Assembly (NCBI GenBank): GCA_049604415.1
Contig: JBMYTN010000003.1
Location: 1 to 64,000, forward strand
Length of the DNA: 64,000 nucleotides
Origin: JBMYTN01 sp049604415
GTDB lineage: Bacteria > Pseudomonadota > Alphaproteobacteria > Rhodospirillales > Rhodospirillaceae
Direction: 5' to 3'
The notes beneath the pieces are model-generated. The model searched no databases. It worked only from the letters and a program-made list of their open reading frames with translations, and was not told the DNA's origin. The translations under genes were made by a program, and so were the position numbers. Positions within the stretch are counted from its first letter, which is position 1. Every line of letters starts with the position of its first letter. Positions 42,582 through 51,139 of this stretch are shown here, one piece after another.

Positions 42582-43850
42582 TTACGGGCGCACTTGGCCG
42601 GAGCCCCGGACCTTATATTTATGGGTGGTCAATTGTTCGACCCCCACCGGTCCCCGGGCATGCATGCGACCAGTGGAAATGCCGATCTCCGCCCCCATGC
42701 CGAACTCGCCGCCATCGGCGAATTGGGTTGAGGCGTTTTGCATGACAATGGCGCTGTCGACCTCGGCCAAAAAACGCTCCGCTGCAGCGCTGTCCTCGGT
42801 GACGATGCATTCCGTATGGCCCGAGGAATGGGCGGCAATATGGGCCAGGGCCTCGTCCAACCCTTCGACCACGCGCACCGCCAGGATCGCATCCAGATAT
42901 TCCGTATCCCAATCCTCTGGCGTGGCCGCCGCCATGTCGGGCACCAGCGCTTGAGCGGTCTCATCCCCGCGCAGCAGACAGTTTTTTTCCTTCAGGGCGG
43001 CAGCCAAGGGCGGCAGCAGGTCCGACGCGACGGCCTTGTCGACCAAGACGGTTTCGGTGGCCCCGCAAATGCTGGTGCGGCGCATCTTGCCATTGACTGT
43101 GACGGCGACGGCCTTTTCCGCATCCGCGCCCGCATGCAGATAGGTGTGGTTGATGCCGTCCAGATGTTTGAACAGCGGGATCCGGCTTTCCGCCGTGATC
43201 CGCTCGATCAGGCCACGCCCGCCCCGAGGCACGATCACATCCACATAGTCCGACAGGGTCAACAGCGCGCCAACCGCAGCCCGGTCGGTGGTCGGCACCA
43301 TGGACACCGCATCCTCCGGCAACCCGGCTCCGACCAGGGCCTTGGCGATCCGGGCATGGATGGCGCGGGAGGAATGGAAGCTCTCCGATCCGCCGCGCAG
43401 GATCACCGCATTGCCCGCCTTCAGGCACAGCGCGGCAGCATCGGCGGTCACATTGGGGCGGCTTTCATAGATGACGCCAATCACGCCCAGGGGCACTGCC
43501 ACCCGCTCGATCTGCAGGCCGTTGGGGCGGTCCCAGGCGGACAGCACATGGCCGACCGGATCGGGCAGCTCGGCAATGTCCTCCAGGCCTTTCGCCATGG
43601 CTTCGATCCGGTCCTCGGTCAGCAGCAGGCGATCGAGCAGGGCCTCGGTCAGGTTTTTCGAGCGGCCAACTTCCATATCCTGGGCATTGGCCTCGATCAG
43701 GGCGGCGGCATCTTCGCGGATGAAGGCGGCGGCATCGCGCAAGGCCTTGTCCTTGGCGGTGCGCGGCGCATTGGCCAGTTGGGCGGCGGCATTACGGGCC
43801 CGGCGGCCCAGATCGCGCATGATGGTGTTCACATCCTGCAGCTGGCTCAT
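42582..43850 (-). CDS. proA: Gamma-glutamyl phosphate reductase
   Basis: 422 residues. Aldehyde-dehydrogenase superfamily; the catalytic Cys lies in RRTSICGATETVLVDK, and PLGVIGVIYESRPNVTADAAALCLKAGNAVILRGGSE binds NADPH. It makes glutamate semialdehyde in proline synthesis. It starts with a four-base ATGA overlap with proB, an unusually tight proB-proA pair. Confidence 0.97.
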   Translation of the reverse strand: MSQLQDVNTIMRDLGRRARNAAAQLANAPRTAKDKALRDAAAFIREDAAALIEANAQDMEVGRSKNLTEALLDRLLLTEDRIEAMAKGLEDIAELPDPVGHVLSAWDRPNGLQIERVAVPLGVIGVIYESRPNVTADAAALCLKAGNAVILRGGSESFHSSRAIHARIAKALVGAGLPEDAVSMVPTTDRAAVGALLTLSDYVDVIVPRGGRGLIERITAESRIPLFKHLDGINHTYLHAGADAEKAVAVTVNGKMRRTSICGATETVLVDKAVASDLLPPLAAALKEKNCLLRGDETAQALVPDMAAATPEDWDTEYLDAILAVRVVEGLDEALAHIAAHSSGHTECIVTEDSAAAERFLAEVDSAIVMQNASTQFADGGEFGMGAEIGISTGRMHARGPVGVEQLTTHKYKVRGSGQVRP

Positions 43851-45109
43851 GATCCGTTTCCTTCTGTGTGATCGGTTTCACTGTCTTCGGACATCAGCAC
43901 CAGATCATCCCGGTGCACCAGAACCTCCCGGCCAACATAGCCGAGCAGGGATTCGATGTCGCCGCTCTTGCGGCCCATGATTTTGCGGGCTTCCTCGGCG
44001 GGATAGGTGACCAGTCCCTTGCCGATCAAGGTGCCGTCGGGGCCGCAAATATGCACCGCAGCGCCGCGTTGGAACCGGCCCTCCACCGCCGTGACCCCGG
44101 CGGGCAGCAGGCTGCGGCCTCGGCTGAGGGCCCGAGCGGCTCCGGCGTCCAGATGCAAAACACCCTCGGCCTTCAGGCCACCGCGCAGCCATCTTTTGCG
44201 CGCCGTGCCCGGATCGGCGGCGGGCAGGAACCAGGTGGCTTGCGCGCCGTCGAGCAAGCGTGACAGGGGATGGGCCTGGGTGCCCCGGGTGATGACCATA
44301 GCGCATCCCGCGCCCATGGCGATGCGGGCGGCCTCCAGCTTGGTCACCATGCCACCGGTGCCCACCGAGGTCTGGGCCTTGCCCGCCATGGCCAGGATCT
44401 CCGGGGTCAGGGCCGGGACCTCCGCGATATGCCGGGCGTCAGGATCGAAGCGTGGATCGGCGCTGTAGAGCCCATCAATGTCCGAAAGCAGCACCAGCAC
44501 CTCGGCCCCGGCCATTTCCGCGACCCGGGCGCTCAGGCGGTCATTGTCGCCAAAGCGGATCTCCATGGTGGTGACCGTGTCATTCTCATTGACCACCGGC
44601 ACTGCGCCCAGCCGCAACAGGCTGTCCAACGTGGTCCGGGCATTCAGATAGCGGCGGCGGTTTTCGCTGTCATCCAGGGTCAACAGGATTTGGGCGACCT
44701 CGATGCCGTGCGGGGCCATGGCGTTGCGATAGGCATGGGCGAGGCGGATCTGGCCGATGGCGGCGGCGGCCTGTTTGTCGCCCAGCTTCATCCGCCCGGG
44801 CTCCAGCCCCAGCGGGCCACGGCCGACTGCGATGGCCCCGGAGGAGACCAGGATCACCTCGGTGCCTTGGGCGCGCAGTCGGGCCACATCGCCGCACAGC
44901 GCGTCCAGCCAGTCGGTGCGCACGCCGCCGGTGGTTTCGTCCACCAGCAGGGCCGAGCCGATCTTGATTACCACCCGCTTGGCCTTGGCCAGTCGCGTGC
45001 CGGAGGCGGCAGCGGTGGCGGGCTGCTGTTGGCCCGTGTCCTTGCCAGCGCCCTTCACGGTATTTGTGCCCGAGGGTGTGGCCAGGACGGGATCGGTCAG
45101 GGGCGCCAT
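43847..45109 (-). CDS. proB: Glutamate 5-kinase with PUA domain
   Basis: 420 residues. The amino-acid kinase domain begins AKRVVIKIGSALLVDE near residue 43 after an unusual 40-residue A/T/G/Q-rich extension. It continues with LVSSGAIAVGRGPLGL and VVNENDTVTTMEIRFGDNDRLSARVAE, and the PUA domain occupies about 300-400. It phosphorylates glutamate as the first, feedback-regulated step of proline synthesis. It overlaps obgE by 13 bases. Confidence 0.96.
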   Translation of the reverse strand: MAPLTDPVLATPSGTNTVKGAGKDTGQQQPATAAASGTRLAKAKRVVIKIGSALLVDETTGGVRTDWLDALCGDVARLRAQGTEVILVSSGAIAVGRGPLGLEPGRMKLGDKQAAAAIGQIRLAHAYRNAMAPHGIEVAQILLTLDDSENRRRYLNARTTLDSLLRLGAVPVVNENDTVTTMEIRFGDNDRLSARVAEMAGAEVLVLLSDIDGLYSADPRFDPDARHIAEVPALTPEILAMAGKAQTSVGTGGMVTKLEAARIAMGAGCAMVITRGTQAHPLSRLLDGAQATWFLPAADPGTARKRWLRGGLKAEGVLHLDAGAARALSRGRSLLPAGVTAVEGRFQRGAAVHICGPDGTLIGKGLVTYPAEEARKIMGRKSGDIESLLGYVGREVLVHRDDLVLMSEDSETDHTEGNGS

Positions 45110-46206
45110 CCCGTATCCTCCTCGTCCAGTGGCTCTTCGGCCTCATCGGGATAGGGGGTGCCGAACTGGGCGCGCTCCAGGGCGGCGGCTTCGGCGGCCC
45201 GGTCGGCGCGGGCGGCCTGCACCGGTCCGGCCAAGGCGCGGAGCAGGCCGGTCATGCCGATGCCGGAAACGGCGGAAATGAAGTGGATCAGTTCGGCGGG
45301 TTTGCCCAGCTGTTCGGCCAGTTCGCTGCGCAGCTCTTCGCGCAGATCTTCGGGCACCGCATCGGCTTTCGACAGGGCCAGGATCTCGACTTTGTTTGTG
45401 AGGCCGCCGCCATAGGCGTCCAGCTCCTGGCGGACCACACGGTAATCCGCAGCCGGGTCGGGGCGGGTGGCGTCCAGCAGATGAAGCAGCACCGCGCAGC
45501 GTTCCACATGGCCGAGGAAACGGGTGCCCAGGCCGGTGCCCTCATGGGCGCCTTCGATCAGGCCGGGGATGTCGGCCAGGATGAATTCCTTTTTGTCCTG
45601 GTGCACGACGCCCAGATTGGGGAACAGGGTGGTGAAGGGGTAGTCGGCGATTTTGGGCCGCGCCCGGGTGACGGCGGCCAGCAGGGTCGACTTGCCAGCA
45701 TTTGGCAGGCCGACCAGACCGGCATCAGCGATCAGGCGCAGGCGCAGCCAGATCCAGCGTTCCTCGCCGGCCCAGCCCGGATCGGCCCGGCGTGGGGCCT
45801 GGTTGGTGGAGCTTTTGTAATGGGCGTTGCCGAAGCCACCATCGCCGCCTTGGCACAGCACGACCCGTTGGCCGGTGCGCACCAGATCGGTGATCACGGT
45901 TTCCTTGTCGTCTTCTAGGATGGTGGTGCCGACGGGGACCCGGATCAACAGGTCCTCGCCGCCGCGTCCGGTGCGGTCGCGCCCGGCCCCGTCGACGCCG
46001 CGCTCGGCCTTAAAATGCTGCAAATAGCGGAAATCGATCAGGGTGTTCAGGTCCTGGGTCGCCTCCAGGATCACATCGCCGCCTTTGCCGCCATTGCCGC
46101 CATCGGGCCCGCCATATTCGATATATTTCTCGCGCCGGAAGCCGACGCAGCCATTCCCGCCATCACCGGCTTTGGTATAGATCTTGGCTTCGTCGAGGAA
46201 CTTCAT
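45097..46206 (-). CDS. obgE: Obg/CgtA GTPase
   Basis: 369 residues. The glycine-rich Obg fold (FLDEAKIYTKAGDGGNGCVGFRREKYIEYGGPDGGNGGKGGDV) precedes the GTPase domain with G1 GLPNAGKSTLL, G3 DIPGLIEGAHEGTGLG and G4 ALSKADAV. It binds the 50S subunit and acts in ribosome assembly and the stringent response. First gene of the tight obgE-proB-proA-nadD-rsfS run; rpmA and rplU lie upstream but behind a terminator. Confidence 0.97.
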   Translation of the reverse strand: MKFLDEAKIYTKAGDGGNGCVGFRREKYIEYGGPDGGNGGKGGDVILEATQDLNTLIDFRYLQHFKAERGVDGAGRDRTGRGGEDLLIRVPVGTTILEDDKETVITDLVRTGQRVVLCQGGDGGFGNAHYKSSTNQAPRRADPGWAGEERWIWLRLRLIADAGLVGLPNAGKSTLLAAVTRARPKIADYPFTTLFPNLGVVHQDKKEFILADIPGLIEGAHEGTGLGTRFLGHVERCAVLLHLLDATRPDPAADYRVVRQELDAYGGGLTNKVEILALSKADAVPEDLREELRSELAEQLGKPAELIHFISAVSGIGMTGLLRALAGPVQAARADRAAEAAALERAQFGTPYPDEAEEPLDEEDTGWRP

Positions 46207-46315
46207 GGGGGCGGCCTAAGGGTTTGTTGTGGTGTCAGAATGAAGCAACTGCGAATGTAGGCAAAGCGTTCCGGTTTCGGAATATCGTAAAGGGCGTTGG
46301 GCAAGCGGCCCATAA

Positions 46316-46347
46316 CAAAAAAAGGGGAGCGGTTGCCCGTTCCCCTT
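46316..46347 (-). terminator. Terminator between rpmA and obgE
   Basis: AAGGGGA and TCCCCTT flank an inner CGG/CCG pairing, forming a hairpin followed on the minus strand by seven T residues. It separates the ribosomal genes from the obgE run, so obgE must have read-through or its own promoter in 46207-46315. Confidence 0.8.
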
Positions 46348-46405
46348 CTTGAATTTGGTTCGGGCGTCCCTTGGTTGAGGGCACCCTGTCTCCTGCTGGC
46401 ACCCG

Positions 46406-46681
46406 TTATTCGGCGGCGGCCGGTTCCGGGTCGGCGATCACGGACACGAAGGTCCGGCGCTTATAGCCTTTGGAGAAGCTGACCTTGCCGTCGGCGGTGG
46501 CGAACAGGGTGTGGTCCTTGCCGATGCCGACATTGGCACCGGGATAGAACTTGGTGCCGCGCTGGCGAACGATGATGTTGCCGCCGACGACGGCTTCACC
46601 ACCATATTTCTTCACACCAAGGCGCCGACCTTCGGAGTCGCGACCGTTCCGGGAGCTACCGCCTGCTTTTTTGTGAGCCAT
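46406..46681 (-). CDS. rpmA: 50S ribosomal protein L27
   Basis: 91 residues. MAHKKAGGSSRNGRDSEGRRLGVKKYGGE is the family start, which reaches the peptidyl-transferase centre. The C-terminus ends DPEPAAAE, slightly acidic. Located 67 bases after rplU in the usual rplU-rpmA-obgE order. Confidence 0.98.
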   Translation of the reverse strand: MAHKKAGGSSRNGRDSEGRRLGVKKYGGEAVVGGNIIVRQRGTKFYPGANVGIGKDHTLFATADGKVSFSKGYKRRTFVSVIADPEPAAAE

Positions 46682-46748
46682 TGTCTGGTCTCCTTAATCT
46701 CTATCTGTCGTCGTCTGCTGCGTCTGTGTTGGCCTGGGGCCTTCAGAC

Positions 46749-47051
46749 TTAACCGCCGATGATATCGGTGATCCGCACGGTGGTTTGCGGCTGACGATGA
46801 CCGAGTTTCCGGCGATAGTTTTGGCGCCGTTTTTTCTTGAAGATGATGACCTTGTCGGCCTTGCCTTGGGAGACGATTTCGCCCGTGACGCTGGCACCGT
46901 CCAGGACGGGCGCGCCGACTTTGCCGTCTGCCATCAGGACACGATCAAAGGTGACCGAGGCGCCTTCTTCGGCGTCCAGCTTTTCGATGACGACGATATC
47001 GTCCTTGGCGACCTTATATTGCTTGCCGCCCGTTTCGATGACCGCGAACAT
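46749..47051 (-). CDS. rplU: 50S ribosomal protein L21
   Basis: 100 residues. MFAVIETGGKQYKVAKDDIVVIEKL is the family N-terminus, and FKKKRRQNYRRKLGHRQPQTTVRIT the RNA-binding C-terminus. It is the first gene of the rplU-rpmA unit and binds 23S rRNA. The promoter should be in 47052-47160; none is clear. Confidence 0.98.
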   Translation of the reverse strand: MFAVIETGGKQYKVAKDDIVVIEKLDAEEGASVTFDRVLMADGKVGAPVLDGASVTGEIVSQGKADKVIIFKKKRRQNYRRKLGHRQPQTTVRITDIIGG

Positions 47052-47256
47052 ACCCGTATACCCTCACTTAGGGGACCAATGAAGAGGCGGGCCCGCACCG
47101 ATCACAATCGGGGGCCCGCGCTGAGGTGGGGGATAATAGTCATGGGGTTGGTCCCGTCAAGCCTTTCCGGGTCAATTCGGCCAAATTTCTTTCAGCAATG
47201 TGAAAACCGGGCGTTGCCAGGGGCAATGGCATTGGGTAGTGTCCGGCTCCCGATTT

Positions 47257-47346
47257 GGAGAGATGCCGGAGTGGTCGAACGGGGCGGTCTCGAAAACCGT
47301 TGTGCGCGCGAGCGTACCGAGGGTTCGAATCCCTCTCTCTCCGCCA
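47257..47346 (+). tRNA. tRNA-Ser (anticodon CGA)
   Basis: A complete class II tRNA of 90 bases including an encoded CCA. The acceptor stem GGAGAGA pairs perfectly with TCTCTCC (47336-47342), followed by discriminator G. The anticodon loop CTCGAAA on a five-base stem gives CGA, reading UCG. A long variable arm and the T-arm GAGGGTTCGAATCCCTC follow. It stands alone, next to an accessory region. Confidence 0.96.
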
Positions 47347-47349
47347 GAT

Positions 47350-47671
47350 TTTTTTCGGCCCTCGCCGGGCGCCGTCATGTCGGAGACATGCATCCGCATG
47401 GGGCGCGGCTTGGCCCCGCCCGAGGGTGGGCTCTCCGATCCCGATGGGATCGGTCGTTGGGAACGGCCTCCACCTACCCTATTATAGTGTACCGGACACA
47501 TCGGTGGCAGATCGTACCGGAGACATGGGTAACACACCCGTTATCCTCCCCCTGACCCATGCGGTCAGCGGGACACTAATCATTATATTTTATATGGTTT
47601 TTTGAGTCGGCAGTCCTCCTTGCAATGCTCTAGAATGGATTGTGACAAAAAAATGAAAAGGAGGATTCCGT
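47350..47671. other. Spacer after tRNA-Ser with possible IS481-type end remnants
   Basis: 322 bases without a gene. They include the T-rich TTTTTTTC just after the tRNA, a probable tRNA terminator without a strong stem, and a repeat at 47489-47535 that resembles IS481-family ends. The last 80 bases before ppk2 are AT-rich and may hold its promoter. Confidence 0.45.
47489..47535. repeat. Tandem GTACCGGA-type repeats, IS481-like end remnant
   Basis: GTACCGGACACATCGGTGGC and GTACCGGAGACATGGGTAAC form an imperfect direct repeat with a period of 25 bases. Read on the minus strand they give GTTACCCATGTCTCCGGTAC, a form that often marks the ends of IS481-family elements. No transposase gene or second end is present. 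A related fragment, ATGTCGGAGACATGC, lies at about 47377-47391. Confidence 0.45.
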
Positions 47672-48625
47672 ATGGCTGATGATGTGACCCCGGCTGAAAC
47701 ATTGGTCTCCAAACCGACCGCCTCTCCAACCCGGCGGAAGCGGTCCACGCCATCCTCCCGTCCATCTGCCCCGTCTGCTGAGGCGGTGCGCGAGGCCTTT
47801 GGCTATGGAACCTATCCCTACACCACCAAGCTGTCGCGCCGCAGCTACGAGGCCAAGAAGGCCAAGCTGCAGGCGGAGCTGCTCAAGGTCCAATTATGGG
47901 CGCAGGAGACCGGGCAAAAATTCGTTCTGTTGTTTGAGGGGCGGGATGCTGCAGGCAAGGGCGGCACCATCAAGCGCTTTACCGAGCATTTGAACCCTCG
48001 GGGCGCGCGGGTGGTGGCCTTGAACAAGCCGACCACCCAGGAGCAGGGCCAATGGTATTTCCAGCGCTATGTCCAGCATCTGCCGACGGCGGGAGAAATC
48101 GTGCTCTATGACCGGTCCTGGTATAACCGTGCTGGTGTTGAGCGGGTGATGGAGTTCTGCACGCCGCAGGAATATTTGGATTTCATGCGCCAAACACCGG
48201 AGTTTGAGCGGATGTTGGTGCGCTCTGGGATCCAGCTTTGCAATTATTGGTTCTCGGTCACCCAGGATGAGCAGATGGCCCGGTTTAAGAGCCGGGAGAC
48301 CGACCCGTTGAAACGGTGGAAGCTGAGCCCGATTGATAAGGCCAGCTTAGATAAGTGGGATGATTACACCGAGGCCAAGGAGGCCATGTTCTTTTACACT
48401 GACACGGCGGATGCGCCTTGGGTGGTGGTGAAGTCCAATGATAAGAAGCGCGCCCGGCTAAACTGTATGCTGCACTTCCTGCACAATCTGGACTATCCGG
48501 GCAAGAACCTGAAAGTCGCCCATGCCCCGGATCCCCTCATTGTTGGCCGCGCGGATCATGTGATCCACAACGCGAACCATATCCTCGGGAAGTCTTTGCA
48601 CCCGGCGGACCGCAAGGCGGATTGA
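47672..48625 (+). CDS. ppk2: Polyphosphate kinase 2
   Basis: 317 residues. After a 45-residue T/S/P-rich leader comes a P-loop kinase: LFEGRDAAGKGGTIKRFTEHLNPRG (Walker A near residue 90), EIVLYDRSWYNRAGVERVMEF (Walker B and RS motif) and the lid KSRETDPLKRWKLSPID. PPK2 enzymes move phosphate between polyphosphate and nucleoside diphosphates; the class (GDP- or ADP-using) cannot be told by eye. AAGGAGG stands upstream of the ATG. It is followed by a terminator-like hairpin. Confidence 0.95.
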   Translation: MADDVTPAETLVSKPTASPTRRKRSTPSSRPSAPSAEAVREAFGYGTYPYTTKLSRRSYEAKKAKLQAELLKVQLWAQETGQKFVLLFEGRDAAGKGGTIKRFTEHLNPRGARVVALNKPTTQEQGQWYFQRYVQHLPTAGEIVLYDRSWYNRAGVERVMEFCTPQEYLDFMRQTPEFERMLVRSGIQLCNYWFSVTQDEQMARFKSRETDPLKRWKLSPIDKASLDKWDDYTEAKEAMFFYTDTADAPWVVVKSNDKKRARLNCMLHFLHNLDYPGKNLKVAHAPDPLIVGRADHVIHNANHILGKSLHPADRKAD

Positions 48626-48638
48626 GTTTTTGGTTTGA

Positions 48639-48676
48639 GGGAGCGCCGGTCGATATGTCGGTGCTCCCTTTGCCTT
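48639..48676 (+). terminator. Terminator of ppk2
   Basis: GGGAGC and GCTCCC with an inner CCG/CGG pairing form a hairpin; TTTGCCTTT follows. The T-tract is interrupted, so efficiency may be moderate. Confidence 0.65.
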
Positions 48677-48756
48677 TAGAATAAAGTGCCTCTTGGAGCG
48701 CGAGTGTGCGCGAGTACGTCCGAAGCGGCTAACTTGTTGCGTACGTTTGGACTGCG

Positions 48757-49032
48757 CTACCTGTCCTGCGCGCCATGCCAAATGTTCAAGATTGAGATCC
48801 GATTGCCCTCGTCCACTTGGTAGATCAATAGATATGGTGTTCCGGATATCACCAATTCTCGAATATTAGGCTGGTTCGCTGGTCTCCCACGGCGCGGGAA
48901 CTCACGAAGTGAATTTCCTGCTACCAGTATTTTAGAGGCGATAGCAGCAGCGGCTGTTGGATTATGTTCAGCGATATAGTGCCGGATCTCGATAAGTTTG
49001 TTTCGAGAGGCCAGTGACCAAATTATTTGCAT
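48757..49032 (-). CDS. ParE/RelE-family toxin
   Basis: 91 residues. WSLASRNKLIEIRHYIAEHNPTAA at the start, REFPRRGRPANQPNIRELVI, TPYLLIYQVDEGNRISILNIWHGAQDR at the end: the RelE/ParE fold pattern with the ParE-like C-terminus. It overlaps the upstream antitoxin gene by ten bases. ParE homologues poison gyrase; RelE homologues cut mRNA. The I-W-H-G-A-Q-D-R end favours ParE. Confidence 0.88.
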   Translation of the reverse strand: MQIIWSLASRNKLIEIRHYIAEHNPTAAAAIASKILVAGNSLREFPRRGRPANQPNIRELVISGTPYLLIYQVDEGNRISILNIWHGAQDR

Positions 49033-49244
49033 GCCGGAGGCGGCAGCTCTGACTCAGTGCCCCAGCTTTCCAACCATGCTGTCATTTCCCTATCGGAAAG
49101 AACGCGCCCTGATTCGATATCCGCTTTGCCCTCTGCAATGGCGAGCTGTTTTGCTGCCTCCAGGAGACGCTGGGCCAAACGGTCCTGATGCTCCTCGGAT
49201 AGGGTTTCCACGGCAGACATAGCCTGTTGCATTAGTTTTGTCAT
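49023..49244 (-). CDS. Antitoxin of the ParE-type module
   Basis: 73 residues. It is upstream of and overlapping the toxin. The helical sequence EEHQDRLAQRLLEAAKQLAIAEGKADIESGRVLSDREMTAWLESWG resembles antitoxins of ParE modules, with an N-terminal helical part and a C-terminal toxin-binding tail. The DNA-binding domain type is not obvious. The pair is probably autoregulated from its own promoter in 49245-49300. Confidence 0.8.
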   Translation of the reverse strand: MTKLMQQAMSAVETLSEEHQDRLAQRLLEAAKQLAIAEGKADIESGRVLSDREMTAWLESWGTESELPPPACK

Positions 49245-49352
49245 AGCAAGATCTTACGCACGGAATGGGGAAACAACAAGGCGAAGGACATGGAGGCACC
49301 AGAACGAAAACAGCGTGGTTCTAAGCCTACTGCCTAACTCTGAATTCGCTGC

Positions 49353-50090
49353 TTAACACCCATCTGGGGCAACGAAGATCGGCTCGAAATACACATTGGT
49401 GGACATCGCCTCGCCGAACATCTTGGCCAGATCGGCCTTTGTCATGTCCTTCGCAGTGCCCGCCGCTGCAGACGCACCGCTAGGCGTCACGGGCAGGCTC
49501 TCGCGGATGTCGAATAGAAATTGCTGCCAATGGGCGTCCCACTCTTGTTGATCCCCGATCAGCGGCTTATCCGCATCATAGCGCACCACCACCGGAGCCT
49601 TGGTCTTCTGCAAATAATGCACCGCCTTGCGGATGTCGCCCTCCGTGGCGTTGCCCTCGCCCCAATGTACCTGCGTTAGGGCCTCAATCGGTGCCCAGGT
49701 CGAGCCATATTCCGCCGCCGCCAAATACTCCTTTAAGACAAAGTTCTCGACCTTGGCCCGGTCATGGGCACCCTGATAGCCAATCGGAATATGCGCCGCA
49801 TTAAACGGTCGGCAGACCAAGGAGGTGAACAGATGCGCGCCCAAAGACCGGGCCTCCGCATAGGCTCGCTTGGTGCAGGCGGTCTTCATCACCTGTTCGG
49901 TCTCGCGCAGCAGCGCCTGGCAATCCAGGTTCTTCACATCTCGAGCCTGCTTGTAGAGCGCCGCGACCCGCTTCAGCCCGTCATCGGCCTCGGCCGGTGA
50001 GGGGAGCAGCAAGCCCAGAACCACCGGCAGGCCAAACACCGCAAGGACAATCCGCCCGAAACGCGCCAGATCAGGATTAAGAATGGTCAT
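49353..50090 (-). CDS. Exported protein of unknown function
   Basis: 245 residues. A signal peptide with a hydrophobic core (LAVFGLPVVLGLLL) and possible cleavage after PAEA (about residue 35) suggests periplasmic location. Cysteines pair in DCQALLRE, TACTKR and LVCRPF, with one at the C-terminus, so disulfides are likely. The middle (HWGEGNATEGDIRKAVHYLQ) is helical. I do not recognise a family. It is the first of a minus-strand group of five small unknown genes. Confidence 0.65.
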   Translation of the reverse strand: MTILNPDLARFGRIVLAVFGLPVVLGLLLPSPAEADDGLKRVAALYKQARDVKNLDCQALLRETEQVMKTACTKRAYAEARSLGAHLFTSLVCRPFNAAHIPIGYQGAHDRAKVENFVLKEYLAAAEYGSTWAPIEALTQVHWGEGNATEGDIRKAVHYLQKTKAPVVVRYDADKPLIGDQQEWDAHWQQFLFDIRESLPVTPSGASAAAGTAKDMTKADLAKMFGEAMSTNVYFEPIFVAPDGC

Positions 50091-50162
50091 GCTGCAGGCC
50101 TCTCCGGTTGGACGTTTGCGTGTTCTTAGGATGCGTTGAAGATGTTTTCAAACGGGGGGGAC

Positions 50163-50504
50163 TCAGCCCTCATGTTTGCAAATATAGCGGCGGTGGACAT
50201 AGCCCCGGGGCCGGTCGACCGGATACAGGTCTTCGACATCCTGCATGACAACGACACTGCGCCAGTCCCCTTCCGGGAAGGGCTCATCGGTCCAGACAAA
50301 GGACCCGGCGGGCAGACGCATCACCTCCGGGCAGTCGGCAGCGGCACAGTCCCGAAGGGTCAGATAATTGTCGCCCTCGGGTTTCAGGCCGCAAACCGCA
50401 AAGATCTCGCCGCTATAGGCCTGGGCAGCATGGTCAGCGGGCAGAACGCTCAACATCAGCACAGCGAGGATGCAAACCAGCGGTCGAGGGTTTGGTATGC
50501 GCAT
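50163..50504 (-). CDS. Exported SH3-like protein
   Basis: 113 residues from the ATG at 50504 (GGAAAGG upstream); the longer frame overlaps the neighbour. A signal peptide (VCILAVLMLSVLPADHAAQA) is followed by a bacterial SH3-like pattern: LTLRDCAAADCPEVMRLPAGSFVW, WRSVVV, and GYVHRRYI. Two paired cysteines stand in the first part. SH3b domains of this type often bind peptidoglycan or proteins. Function unknown. Confidence 0.65.
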   Translation of the reverse strand: MRIPNPRPLVCILAVLMLSVLPADHAAQAYSGEIFAVCGLKPEGDNYLTLRDCAAADCPEVMRLPAGSFVWTDEPFPEGDWRSVVVMQDVEDLYPVDRPRGYVHRRYICKHEG

Positions 50505-50542
50505 GCCGTGCCTTGCCTTTCCTGCCCAGGTCTGTTGTGGAT

Positions 50543-51121
50543 CTACAGCTTCTCGATAAAACAGGCTTTGAATTCGGAGAAGCTCTCCGCATGCCCGCAT
50601 TTCTCCTGCATATGCACCGTCAGGCTAAAGACCACGGCGGTGCCTAGGACCACGATGATCAACAGGATCGGGGCCAGCACGCCGGTTATGAAGCTTAAGC
50701 CATCAACCCAACTGAGGGACTTTTGGATCGGATCGTCCGGGGAGTCCAAATCCTGCGCGCCCACCCCATCGCGCCGCTCCCCAGTGACCGGATAGGCGAA
50801 ATAGGGCCAGGTCTCGTGGACTGCGAGCCCGATCCACAGCGCGATAAAAACCAGGCCAACGACGGTGATCCAGCCGCAATCCCAGCAGGGGGTCTCAAAA
50901 TTCAGGTAATAGAGAAACCCACCGACGATCAGGACGCCAAGCGTGATCATGGTGAGGGAGGAGCCCAGCTTGCCTTTGGCCACAAAGTCTTTGCGATGGC
51001 CGCAATCCGGGCAGACATAGCGCAGCACATTGCCGAAGCCTTGGTAAAAGACTTGGTCGACCGCCATATGGGGCGATCCGCAATTGCGGCATTTCCGGGT
51101 TTCCGTCGGGGCTTTCGTCAT
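50543..51121 (-). CDS. Membrane protein with N-terminal zinc ribbon
   Basis: 192 residues. CRNCGSPHM and CPDCGHRKDF form a zinc-ribbon pair before the first of about four hydrophobic segments (LTMITLGVLIVGGFLYYL, ITVVGLVFIALWIGLAV, FITGVLAPILLIIVVLGTAVVF). Extra cysteines CWDCG lie between helices. Probably an inner-membrane protein with a cytoplasmic zinc-binding head. Function unknown. It is separated from the next unknown gene by 18 bases. Confidence 0.7.
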   Translation of the reverse strand: MTKAPTETRKCRNCGSPHMAVDQVFYQGFGNVLRYVCPDCGHRKDFVAKGKLGSSLTMITLGVLIVGGFLYYLNFETPCWDCGWITVVGLVFIALWIGLAVHETWPYFAYPVTGERRDGVGAQDLDSPDDPIQKSLSWVDGLSFITGVLAPILLIIVVLGTAVVFSLTVHMQEKCGHAESFSEFKACFIEKL

Positions 51122-51139
51122 GGCTCCTTGCCCTCCGGC

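Noticed and set aside
47377..47391. ATGTCGGAGACATGC as a small terminator or regulator site
   Set aside because: It resembles the IS481-like repeat near it and lacks a T-tract or matching half-site geometry for a regulator.
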